DNA of 64,000 nucleotides, from assembly GCA_963697355.1 (NCBI GenBank), contig CAVONV010000034.1, positions 186,001 to 250,000 of the forward strand. Direction: 5' to 3'. The stretch comes from CAVONV01 sp963697355 (GTDB taxonomy: Bacteria > Acidobacteriota > Vicinamibacteria > Marinacidobacterales > DATDRI01). Position 1 is the first letter of the stretch. Each line of letters begins with the position of its first letter. Made by a program: the position numbers and the translations under genes. Positions 8,727 to 16,123 of the stretch are shown here, in pieces. The notes under the pieces were generated by a model. It searched no databases and was not told the DNA's origin. It saw only the letters and a list, made by a program, of their open reading frames with translations.

Positions 8727-9123
8727 GTCGACTACGTCCCCAGACCAGATAATTCACACAAATATAATGCGTTACACCCTATCAACAGCGAACGCCGAGG
8801 CTACCATGCCCCAACGAATGAAGTCAAAGAAAGCCTACGTCCTTACTGCCCTGTATGATGCAGTAGTGGCGGGAGGCAGGAGAAAGCAGGAAGGAGGTTC
8901 CGACTATGTACATGATTTGCAGATCTGACAGCCGCGAACATGGTTTACACTCTTCAAGGATGAGATTCCGGGGTGGCGTTGCTTCCGTGGCGACCGAGAG
9001 TACCGTACGGTGAGCTCCTTTCTCCTATCTACTTTCTCCTTTCTGATTCCTACTCACAAACACACACTTGCCCGATTGCCTCCCGAAGAGTAGTCTTTTG
9101 CTGTAATCGTAAGTGACCTCTCC
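8727..9123. other. Intergenic region between divergent GT2 and rsmI genes
   Basis: About 400 bases separating divergently transcribed genes. It contains one short ORF with a good ribosome binding site (listed separately) and a strongly pyrimidine-biased stretch on the plus strand around 9015-9055 made of repeated CTCCT/CTTTCTCC units. I found no tRNA-like fold, no convincing terminator and no clean sigma-70 promoter here, although promoters for both flanking genes must lie in it. Confidence 0.5.
8906..9013 (+). CDS. Candidate small ORF, 35 residues, strong ribosome binding site
   Basis: An ATG at 8906 is preceded by a near-perfect Shine-Dalgarno sequence (AAGGAGGT at 8891-8898) at ideal spacing and opens a 35-codon frame (MYMICRSDSREHG... 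ending ATESTVR) closed by TGA at 9011. The peptide is unlike any family I know and has no membrane segment. Such a strong SD in front of a short frame could mark a real microprotein, a leader peptide for rsmI, or chance. It lies 110 bases upstream of rsmI on the same strand. Confidence 0.3.
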   Translation: MYMICRSDSREHGLHSSRMRFRGGVASVATESTVR

Positions 9124-9996
9124 ATGTCCGGAACTCTTTATATCGTGGCAACGCCCATCGGGAACCTGAGCGATATTTCCCCCCGTGCCCTCGATGTTTT
9201 GCGACAATCCTCCCTCATCGCCTGCGAGGACACGCGAACCACCGGAAAGCTGCTCGCGCGTTATGGCATCCAAACCCGGACCATCAGCTACCACGAGCAC
9301 AACGAGAAGAGGCGGGCCATCGAGCTCGTGGACAAGTTGCTGTGCGGGCTAGACATCGCTTTGGTCTCCGATGCAGGAACACCCGGCATCTCCGACCCGG
9401 GATACCGGCTCGTCAACGAGGCGCGTCAAAAAGAGGTCTCGATTCGCACGGTTCCTGGTCCGAGCGCCATGCTAGCGGCTCTCGCCGTCTCGGGGCTCCC
9501 CATATCGAGTTTCTGCTTCGTCGGGTTCCTACCCGTCAAACCCGGGGCGCGACGAAAGGCGCTGGACGATGTAGCCTCATCGCCCCATACCGTCGTGGTT
9601 TTCGAGTCGTGCCGAAGAGCTCCTGGACTCCTCAGCGAGCTCGCCCTACGTCTTGGGCAACGCAAAGCATTCGTCGCCAGGGAGATGACCAAAATCCATG
9701 AGGAGCATCAGTACGGCACCCTCCCAACGTTGGCCGAGTGGGCTAGAAACTCCTCACCGCGGGGAGAGTTGACCCTCGTCATTTCCGCGCCGGAAAACGG
9801 CCCCTCCGACACACCTGGCGGTCTGACGAAAAAAGACGTCGTTGCTCGATTCCAGGAGTTCACCCAACAAGGTCTCACGAGACGCCAAGCCGTCAAGAAG
9901 CTAGCTAGGGAGCTGGGTCGACCTTCTCGACAAATCTACGACGAAGTGTTGAGCCTCCAAACATCCAAACCCAGAGGGAACGATGAGAATTCTTGA
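9124..9996 (+). CDS. rsmI: 16S rRNA (cytidine1402-2'-O)-methyltransferase RsmI
   Basis: A 290-residue tetrapyrrole-methylase-fold protein. It opens with GTLYIVATPIGNLSDISPRAL, the RsmI signature, followed by CEDTRTTGKLL, SDAGTPGISDPGY (SAM-binding region) and VPGPSAMLAALAVSGLP. The length and the C-terminal helical tail (LTRRQAVKKLARELGRPSRQIYDEV) match RsmI. The enzyme methylates the ribose of C1402 in the ribosomal decoding centre using S-adenosylmethionine, in the cytoplasm. The gene heads a plus-strand run and overlaps the start of the next gene by 14 bases, implying co-translation with it. Confidence 0.95.
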   Translation: MSGTLYIVATPIGNLSDISPRALDVLRQSSLIACEDTRTTGKLLARYGIQTRTISYHEHNEKRRAIELVDKLLCGLDIALVSDAGTPGISDPGYRLVNEARQKEVSIRTVPGPSAMLAALAVSGLPISSFCFVGFLPVKPGARRKALDDVASSPHTVVVFESCRRAPGLLSELALRLGQRKAFVAREMTKIHEEHQYGTLPTLAEWARNSSPRGELTLVISAPENGPSDTPGGLTKKDVVARFQEFTQQGLTRRQAVKKLARELGRPSRQIYDEVLSLQTSKPRGNDENS

Positions 9997-11044
9997 CTCC
10001 ATGTCCCATGAAGGTTTCGAACAGATCATCGCTTTGAGCGATCCTTCTTGCGGTCTCGCGGGTTACATACTGATTCACGACACGTCCCGCGGACCGGCAG
10101 CAGGTGGAATCCGTCTCTTTCCTTACCAAAGCGAAGATTTCGCGCTGGCAGACGGGTTCCGACTCGCTCGGGCCATGACGCTAAAGGCCGCGGCCGCAGA
10201 TCTCCCCGTGGGAGGCGGAAAGATTGTCGTCATCGACCATGCGGATTTGATCCGCGAGGATGTTCTGCGATCCGTTGGACGAGCCATCCAAGGTATGGGG
10301 GGCCGTTTCTTGGCGGGGAGAGATGTTGGAGTTTCCGTGGCTCAAGGTGCCTGGGTCCGTGAGGAAACTCGTTACATGGTGGACGAGTCGGAAGACGGCG
10401 TCGGCGATCTCAACATTCGAACGGCGGCTGGAGTCGAGGCGGGAGCTCGTGCAGCTTTGAGGCTTCGGTTCGGCACAGACTCGTGGGCCGGTGTTCGCGC
10501 GGCCATTCAAGGTGCGGGTAGCGTAGGCGGGTGTCTTGCGACCTTACTCGCGAAAGAAGGCGCGGACCTCGTTGTGGCGGACCCCGATGAGAAGAGACTA
10601 GAAACCTTGGCCGAGCAGATCTCCTTCGATGTGGCGGGTCCCGAAGATATCTATTCTGCCAGCAAGGATGTCTTCTGCCCTTGCGCCGTAGGCGGCACCA
10701 TGAACATCAAGACGATCGAAAAGCTCCGCGCTCGTGTGGTCGCGGGCTCTGCCAACAATGTCCTTGCGGACGCTCGCATGGGAAGGCTTCTCCACCTACG
10801 TGGTGTAACCTACGTACCCGACTATCTGGTCAACGCGGGTGCCCTGATTCAGGGTATACGATATTTGACGGAAGGGGAGCGAGATAGCCACGCGGCCATT
10901 CGGGGAATCGGCGACAAAGTCGAACGTCTTCTAGACAGAGCCCGCCATGAAGATGTGGCCCCCGAAACGCTCCTCGAGCAGCAAACTCTCGGGCTGCTTC
11001 GGCCTCAAAGGAGCTGGAAAGACTGGTACTGGCCGGTGGTTTGA
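9983..11044 (+). CDS. Leucine dehydrogenase-like Glu/Leu/Phe/Val dehydrogenase
   Basis: A 353-residue amino-acid dehydrogenase. The substrate domain has GPAAGGIRLFPY, MTLKAAAADLPVGGGK (with the substrate- and catalysis-linked lysines) and AGRDVGVS; the Rossmann domain has AAIQGAGSVGGCLA and an acidic residue after beta-2 (VVADPDE), predicting NAD rather than NADP. The length is right for leucine/valine/phenylalanine dehydrogenases and shorter than glutamate dehydrogenase. It reversibly deaminates branched-chain amino acids to 2-oxo acids, possibly feeding branched fatty-acid primers. The start at 9983 has GAGGGAACG upstream and lies inside rsmI; an ATG at 10001 is an alternative. Confidence 0.85.
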   Translation: MRILDSMSHEGFEQIIALSDPSCGLAGYILIHDTSRGPAAGGIRLFPYQSEDFALADGFRLARAMTLKAAAADLPVGGGKIVVIDHADLIREDVLRSVGRAIQGMGGRFLAGRDVGVSVAQGAWVREETRYMVDESEDGVGDLNIRTAAGVEAGARAALRLRFGTDSWAGVRAAIQGAGSVGGCLATLLAKEGADLVVADPDEKRLETLAEQISFDVAGPEDIYSASKDVFCPCAVGGTMNIKTIEKLRARVVAGSANNVLADARMGRLLHLRGVTYVPDYLVNAGALIQGIRYLTEGERDSHAAIRGIGDKVERLLDRARHEDVAPETLLEQQTLGLLRPQRSWKDWYWPVV

Positions 11045-11070
11045 TCCCTTTTGGCCTGCGGGTCTATAAT
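11041..11070 (+). promoter_or_regulatory. Predicted sigma-70-type promoter for the TPR-yvcK unit
   Basis: TTGATC at 11041-11046 and a perfect TATAAT at 11065-11070 are separated by 18 bases. The -35 overlaps the stop codon of the leucine dehydrogenase-like gene and the start of the next gene is about 130 bases downstream. The match and spacing are good; function is inferred. Confidence 0.55.
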
Positions 11071-11198
11071 TGTAGATCTAGCCTCTAGGCACTAATAGTT
11101 TTTCAAAAGTCATTTTTTTGGCAAACAGCCGAACTCCCCTCTTTGGCGGCCCAAAGGGGACGCGGGGCGAAGCCAGTCAGAGACAAAGAGGAGGTTCC

Positions 11199-11762
11199 AT
11201 GGCAAAGAAAAAGGCTGCAGCGCGCTCGAGGGGTGCCTCGACCCGAAAAAAAGCCCGTGGTACTGAAGAATCGGAGCGTTACAACAAGGCCCTCGAGACG
11301 TTCGAACGTGCCATTAAAACGCTCCACAAAGGTGATGTCGACAAGGCCCGAACCCAATTCGACGGTATCATTTCCGGATTCCCGGCAGAAAGCGAGCTTA
11401 CGGATCGGGCTCGCACCTTTCGGGGTATTTGCGAACGGCGGACAAGGGACAGTCGTCCTCATTCCCCCAAAGATATGGAGGGCGTCGTCTCATACGGTGT
11501 TTTCCTCCACAACCGGGGTGATTTCAAGGGGGCGGTCGATAAACTCTCGAAAGCGGTGGAGATGGATCCTAAGAGTGATCACGCTCAATATTGCCTGGCC
11601 GCCTCCTACGCACAATTGGGAGACGCCCGTGAAGCCACGCGCCTTTTGAAGCGTGCCATTAGTACCGATCCTTACAATCGAGTTCTAGCACAGACGGATT
11701 CCGATTTTGACCCGGTTCGCAACGACCCAACGGTCTCCCAAATACTGTCGTCGACAACGTGA
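11199..11762 (+). CDS. TPR-repeat protein with lysine/arginine-rich N terminus
   Basis: The start at ATG 11199 is preferred over an in-frame ATG at 11118 because a GAGGAGG ribosome binding site lies just upstream. The protein (187 residues) begins with a very basic stretch (MAKKKAAARSRGASTRKKARG), then carries tetratricopeptide units: ALETFERAIKTLHKGDVDKARTQF and VVSYGVFLHNRGDFKGAVDKLSKAVEMDPKSDHAQYCLAASYAQLGDAREATRLLKRA (two adjacent repeats, split here only for description). There is no signal peptide, so it is cytoplasmic, and the basic tail could bind nucleic acid. Its stop overlaps the yvcK start (GTGA), indicating translational coupling. The specific role is unknown. Confidence 0.75.
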   Translation: MAKKKAAARSRGASTRKKARGTEESERYNKALETFERAIKTLHKGDVDKARTQFDGIISGFPAESELTDRARTFRGICERRTRDSRPHSPKDMEGVVSYGVFLHNRGDFKGAVDKLSKAVEMDPKSDHAQYCLAASYAQLGDAREATRLLKRAISTDPYNRVLAQTDSDFDPVRNDPTVSQILSSTT

Positions 11763-12847
11763 TTTACGGTCTTCGCGTAGTTGCCATCGGTGGCGGGACG
11801 GGCCTCGCGGCCGTCCTCGCCGGGCTGAAGCATTTCGTCTACCCGAATGGTGCCGATCGGAGACCCGTGAGACGCTATTCCATCGGAAGCCACGACGCGC
11901 TCGAGAACATATACTTCGCTGACCTCTCCGCCCTCGTGACGGTCACAGATGATGGTGGTAGCTCGGGCAGGCTCCGGGATGAGTTTCAAATGTTGCCTCC
12001 CGGTGACATCCGCAACTGCCTGGTCGCTTTATCCATGGACGAGTCCCTGTTGGCTTCGCTCTTCAAGTACCGCTTCGAGGGCAGCGGTGACCTTGGGGGT
12101 CACAATTTCGGCAACATTTTCTTGACAGCGCTGACAGCGGTCACTGGAGATTTCTACGAGGCGGTCCGCGCCGCAAGCCATGTACTAGCCACCGAGGGGC
12201 GCATTTTCCCGTCGACGACGAAGAGCGTTTCCCTTGCTGCGGAGCTTCAGGACGGCACCTGGGTGCGCGGCGAAACCAAGATATCGAAATCCCGAAGCCC
12301 GATCCGTCGGGTGTCGCTGGATCCTCCGGATTGCCCGGCTGTTCAGGACTCCTTGCAAGCGCTCGAAGAAGCTGACTTGATCCTGATTGGGCCCGGTTCG
12401 CTGTACACCAGTCTCCTTCCCAATCTCATGGTTCCCGGTGTTGCCGAGGCCGTTTCGCGGTCTCGCGGTCTCGTGGTCTATGTCTGTAACATCATGACCC
12501 AGCCCGGAGAAACGACTGACTACAAAATCCACGATCACGTTCGATCTCTCATCGAGCATTGTGCCCATCTCCCGTTGTCGTTCGTTTTGGCCAATCGAAC
12601 ACCGGTGTCCAGAGGGATCCTCGATCGGTATCGACTGGAGGGAGCGGAGCAAGTGCTGCCTGCTCCTGATCTCGAGACAGAACAGCAGCACCTACCTTGT
12701 CCGCTCGTCTTGGAAGACCTACTCGCAACCGGCGATGTGGTCCGCCACGACGGCACCAAGATCGCTCGTGCGCTACAAACTCTCTTTCACCGCGTGCGTC
12801 TTCGGTCTTCGGTGGTTCGAGATTTCGACGCTCAGGCAGCACGATGA
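11759..12847 (+). CDS. yvcK: YvcK/CofD-like UDP-sugar-binding protein
   Basis: A 362-residue CofD-fold protein. Family motifs are clear: VVAIGGGTGLAAVLAGLK at the N terminus, VTVTDDGGSSGRLRDEF, LPPGDIRNCLVAL, GGHNFGNIFLTAL, DLILIGPGSLYTSLLPNL and NIMTQPGETTDY. YvcK homologues bind UDP-GlcNAc and are needed for cell-wall synthesis and growth on gluconeogenic carbon in Bacillus and other bacteria. The start is a GTG overlapping the TPR gene's stop. The position directly before a GlmU-like gene and glmS links it to the UDP-GlcNAc pathway. Confidence 0.92.
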   Translation: MIYGLRVVAIGGGTGLAAVLAGLKHFVYPNGADRRPVRRYSIGSHDALENIYFADLSALVTVTDDGGSSGRLRDEFQMLPPGDIRNCLVALSMDESLLASLFKYRFEGSGDLGGHNFGNIFLTALTAVTGDFYEAVRAASHVLATEGRIFPSTTKSVSLAAELQDGTWVRGETKISKSRSPIRRVSLDPPDCPAVQDSLQALEEADLILIGPGSLYTSLLPNLMVPGVAEAVSRSRGLVVYVCNIMTQPGETTDYKIHDHVRSLIEHCAHLPLSFVLANRTPVSRGILDRYRLEGAEQVLPAPDLETEQQHLPCPLVLEDLLATGDVVRHDGTKIARALQTLFHRVRLRSSVVRDFDAQAAR

Positions 12848-12919
12848 CTTCAATGGGGGTGAATCGTCGTCGTTCTCGAGCATCGATGTTCAAGCAATCT
12901 CCTCCCGAGACAGCCCTTT

Positions 12920-14098
12920 ATGCAAACCGCGCTAACTGCAGTTGTTTGGCCGTCAAACGAAGAGCTCTCCAACACCAAGTTGTTAGGTCGCCCGCTCTGG
13001 CATTGGACGCTGGAGGCGGTTCGAAGTCTCGAGCCGAAGCACATACTCTTGATTTCGAAGGGACGGCCGCAAGGCGTCCCCGCCGACGTTCAGCTGACGC
13101 GGCGTAGCCAGCTCGCGGGTGAGGTCGCTCGCGCCGAGGGCAAAGTGCTACTCTTGTCGGCGGAGCTTCCCTGTCTCCAACCGAGGTCTCTCAAGCGTCT
13201 CGTCTCCGCCACTCGAAAAGACCCACGTTGTCTGAACCTCGCCGGCACGACCCTCTGCCTCACCGGCCGAGATTGGAAGATGGCGCTTGTCGGGATTTCC
13301 CGCCGCGCCGGTTTGACGGCCGTGATACAGAAGCTCGCGCCGACGCCTATTCAAGCCACTGATGGTGATGATCTGCTCGTGATCCGTCACCTTCGCGATT
13401 GGGCAACGGCGTTGGCCATCTTCCGTCGCCGGAAGTGCGAGAAGCTTTTGGCTTCAGGTGTCCTCATCGAAGATCCCTCCGCCGTACAGATCGATCCCGG
13501 CGTCCATATCGGGCGCGGCACTCTCGTTCGGGGCTGGGTTGTCATTGAAGGAGACACACGGATCGGCCCAGACTGCGAAATCGGCAGTTTTTCCCACATC
13601 ATCGATTCCGTCGTGGGGACGGGCACCATATTGCTGGACCATTGCTTCATACGAGCGAGCCGCATCGGAAAAAATGCTCAACTAGGACCCTTTACCCACC
13701 TTCGTCCGGAGTCCAACGTGGGAACGAAAGCCAAGGTGGGCAACTTCGTGGAGCTCAAGAAGACGACGCTGGGTTATGGGAGCAAGGCTCCTCACTTAAC
13801 CTATCTCGGCGATGCCAACATCGGCCGTGGTGTCAACGTTGGCGCCGGAACTATCACATGCAACTACGACGGGAAGGCGAAACACTTGACCGTCATCGGT
13901 GACGGGGCGTTCATCGGAAGCGATGTCCAACTCGTCGCCCCAGTGCGCGTGGGCAAAGGTGCCTACGTCGCTGCGGGATCTTGTATCGTAGAGGATGTAC
14001 CTGCTGAATCATTGGCTCTGGCACGAAGTCGTCAGGTCGTCAAGCCCGGCTGGGTGCGCAAGAACAATGCAAAGACGCGCAAGACAAAGAAAGACTAG
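12920..14098 (+). CDS. GlmU-like protein: intact acetyltransferase half, degenerate uridyltransferase half
   Basis: The C-terminal half (from about residue 180) is a left-handed beta-helix like GlmU, with FTHLRPES, GNFVELKKTTLG, the catalytic-histidine segment SKAPHLTYLGDA, NVGAGTITCNYDG and GSDVQLVAPVRVGKG, so glucosamine-1-phosphate N-acetyltransferase activity is likely. The N-terminal half aligns only loosely with GlmU's pyrophosphorylase domain: the nucleotide-binding LAAGxGTRM loop is missing (the protein reads TAVVWPSNEELSNTKLLGRP), and the Mg-binding GDxP is replaced by AELP. At 392 residues it is about 60 shorter than typical GlmU. UDP-GlcNAc formation would then need another enzyme. 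It lies 72 bases after yvcK and precedes glmS. No other frame encodes the missing motif. Confidence 0.82.
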   Translation: MQTALTAVVWPSNEELSNTKLLGRPLWHWTLEAVRSLEPKHILLISKGRPQGVPADVQLTRRSQLAGEVARAEGKVLLLSAELPCLQPRSLKRLVSATRKDPRCLNLAGTTLCLTGRDWKMALVGISRRAGLTAVIQKLAPTPIQATDGDDLLVIRHLRDWATALAIFRRRKCEKLLASGVLIEDPSAVQIDPGVHIGRGTLVRGWVVIEGDTRIGPDCEIGSFSHIIDSVVGTGTILLDHCFIRASRIGKNAQLGPFTHLRPESNVGTKAKVGNFVELKKTTLGYGSKAPHLTYLGDANIGRGVNVGAGTITCNYDGKAKHLTVIGDGAFIGSDVQLVAPVRVGKGAYVAAGSCIVEDVPAESLALARSRQVVKPGWVRKNNAKTRKTKKD

Positions 14099-14204
14099 AC
14101 GAAATGATGCCGAACCAACATGCATTGGCGGCCATTCGCGACTTCTTCTTGGCATGTTCGTGCTTTGTCGCCTTGAGTCTATGGTCCGGAGGTGTCGTTT
14201 TACT

Positions 14205-14243
14205 GGATTCTTGAATTCTCGAATTCTCGGGTTCTTGAGTTCC
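14205..14243 (+). repeat. Short direct repeats of GAATTCTC/GGTTCTTGAG type
   Basis: Between the GlmU-like gene and glmS the sequence consists of near-tandem 8-10 base units (ATTCTTGAATTCTCGAATTC, then TCGGGTTCTTGAGTTCC). It looks like a small microsatellite-like patch in the leader of glmS. No protein is encoded here that I would defend; the frame upstream of glmS is open but lacks GlmS homology. Confidence 0.5.
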
Positions 14244-14284
14244 GTTCTGTTGCGGCACCATTTCATTCGCCGCAGGTGAATCTC

Positions 14285-16123
14285 ATGTGTGGAATCATTG
14301 GCTACGTTGGTCCTAGGCAGACGGTGCAAGTGCTCCTCGATGGCTTGAGACGACTGGAGTACCGCGGCTACGACTCCGCGGGGATCGCGACCGTGAGCGA
14401 GGGCAAGCTCCGCGTCCTCCGCTCGCAAGGTAAATTGGACAACTTGGAGCGCCAGATCCAAGCGAATCCCCTCGAGGGTAGCTTCGGGATCGGCCACACC
14501 CGTTGGGCCACTCATGGCCGTCCGAACGAGGAGAACGCCCACCCCCATCGTGACTGTTCGGAATCTCTGGTGGTGGTCCATAACGGCATCATCGAGAACT
14601 ACCTGGAGCTCAAGGCTCAGCTCGCGAAAGAAGGCCATCGTTTCGTTACGGAGACGGACACCGAGGTCATCGCACACTTGCTGGAAAAGCATTACAAGGC
14701 CAACCTCGAGCAAGCCGTCTTGAACGCACTCGGAGAGCTCGATGGTGTATATGCCTTCGCGGCTATATCGGCAAAAGAGCCCGATAAGATCGTGGCCGTG
14801 CGCAACGGCCCGCCGCTCGTGCTTGGTTTGGGTGAGGGGGAAATCTTCATTGCCTCGGACATTCCTGCTTTTTTGAACCACACCCGTTCGGTGGTCTTCT
14901 TGGATGACGGCGAAGTCGCGGTCTGTACACCAGGCGCTCTTCGTCTACTGGATCTCGATGGAACGGAGCAAAAGCGCGAGCCCACCCGAATTGCCTGGGA
15001 CCCCATTCAGGTGGAAAAACAGGGCTACAAGCACTTCATGTTGAAGGAAATCTACGAGCAGCCTCGGGCTGTTCGAGACACGCTTCTTGGCCGCTACTCA
15101 CTCGACACGGGCAGGCTCCACCTGGAGGAAATCGCGTTCGATGAAGCTTTTTTCAAAGACCTTCGAAAAGTCACGCTCATCGCCTGCGGCACGAGCTGGC
15201 ACGCTGCGCTGGTAGGCAAGTTCCTCATCGAGGCCGTGGCACGTCTTCCCGTCGAAGTCGATGTGGCGTCGGAGTTTCGCTACCGTGAGCCGATTTTGGG
15301 CAAAGACAATCTCGTTGTGGGGATCAGTCAGTCGGGCGAGACCGCCGATACGCTCGCGGCGCTCAAGGCCGCTCGCGAACAAGGACCGACAACTCTCGCG
15401 ATCTGCAACGTCTTGGGCAGCATGGCAACGCGCATTTGCGACGGCACGATTTATACCCATGCTGGTCCCGAGATTGGCGTGGCTTCCACGAAGTCATTTA
15501 CGACCCAGCTCGTCGCTCTTTATCTGTTGGCTCTTCAAATATCACAAGCGCGTGGTCACCTCTCCACGGAAGAAGCCCAGAGTCGGCTCGCCGACCTCGC
15601 TCGGTCTCCACACCTCATGGAACAAACGCTCCGGCTTTCGCCTACGCTCGAGACCATCGCACGAGAGTTTCACTTGGCCAACAACTTTCTTTTCTTGGGA
15701 AGGGGCCTTCTCTATCCCATCGCTCTCGAAGGCGCGCTCAAGCTCAAGGAGCTGTCCTACATCCATGCCGAAGGCTACCCGGCAGGAGAAATGAAACACG
15801 GCCCCATCGCCCTCATCGACGAGCGGATGCCGGTGGTGGCTCTCGCCATGTCCGGTTCCCTTTTCGAAAAGATGGCCAACAATATCCAGGAGGCCAAAGC
15901 CCGCGGTGCACGCATCATTGCCTTCAGCACCGAGAATGAGAAGCGTTTGACCGAAATACTTGATGACCGCGATCACCTGGTATTCTTACCCGAGCATCCG
16001 GAGGCCGTCTCACCTTTGATATCCGTCGTCCCTCTTCAACTCCTGGCATATCACATCTCCGTCTGTCGCGGTTGCGATGTCGATCAACCGCGGAATCTGG
16101 CCAAGTCGGTAACCGTTGAATAG
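14285..16123 (+). CDS. glmS: Glutamine-fructose-6-phosphate aminotransferase (isomerizing)
   Basis: The start at 14285 exposes the catalytic N-terminal cysteine (MCGIIGYVG), which is required after Met removal; the frame extends further upstream but must not be translated for activity. Domains: Ntn glutaminase (EYRGYDSAGIA, HTRWATHG, HNGIIEN) and two SIS isomerase domains (ACGTSWHA, ISQSGETADTLAAL, THAGPEIGVASTKSFTTQ, KELSYIHAEGYPAGEMKHGP), ending NLAKSVTVE as in canonical GlmS. It makes glucosamine-6-phosphate from fructose-6-phosphate and glutamine, the first step to UDP-GlcNAc for peptidoglycan and lipid A. The long leader (186 bases, with a repeat patch) could host regulation, but no glmS ribozyme core is recognisable. 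Confidence 0.97.
   Translation: MCGIIGYVGPRQTVQVLLDGLRRLEYRGYDSAGIATVSEGKLRVLRSQGKLDNLERQIQANPLEGSFGIGHTRWATHGRPNEENAHPHRDCSESLVVVHNGIIENYLELKAQLAKEGHRFVTETDTEVIAHLLEKHYKANLEQAVLNALGELDGVYAFAAISAKEPDKIVAVRNGPPLVLGLGEGEIFIASDIPAFLNHTRSVVFLDDGEVAVCTPGALRLLDLDGTEQKREPTRIAWDPIQVEKQGYKHFMLKEIYEQPRAVRDTLLGRYSLDTGRLHLEEIAFDEAFFKDLRKVTLIACGTSWHAALVGKFLIEAVARLPVEVDVASEFRYREPILGKDNLVVGISQSGETADTLAALKAAREQGPTTLAICNVLGSMATRICDGTIYTHAGPEIGVASTKSFTTQLVALYLLALQISQARGHLSTEEAQSRLADLARSPHLMEQTLRLSPTLETIAREFHLANNFLFLGRGLLYPIALEGALKLKELSYIHAEGYPAGEMKHGPIALIDERMPVVALAMSGSLFEKMANNIQEAKARGARIIAFSTENEKRLTEILDDRDHLVFLPEHPEAVSPLISVVPLQLLAYHISVCRGCDVDQPRNLAKSVTVE

Noticed and set aside
14192..14284. An N-terminal extension of glmS
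   Set aside because: GlmS needs Cys as the residue after the initiator Met. The extension encodes the repeat patch (FSNSRVLEF) and has no homology.
14099..14284. A glmS ribozyme in the glmS leader
   Set aside because: The leader is dominated by GAATTCTC-type repeats and I could not find the conserved ribozyme core or pseudoknot sequences.
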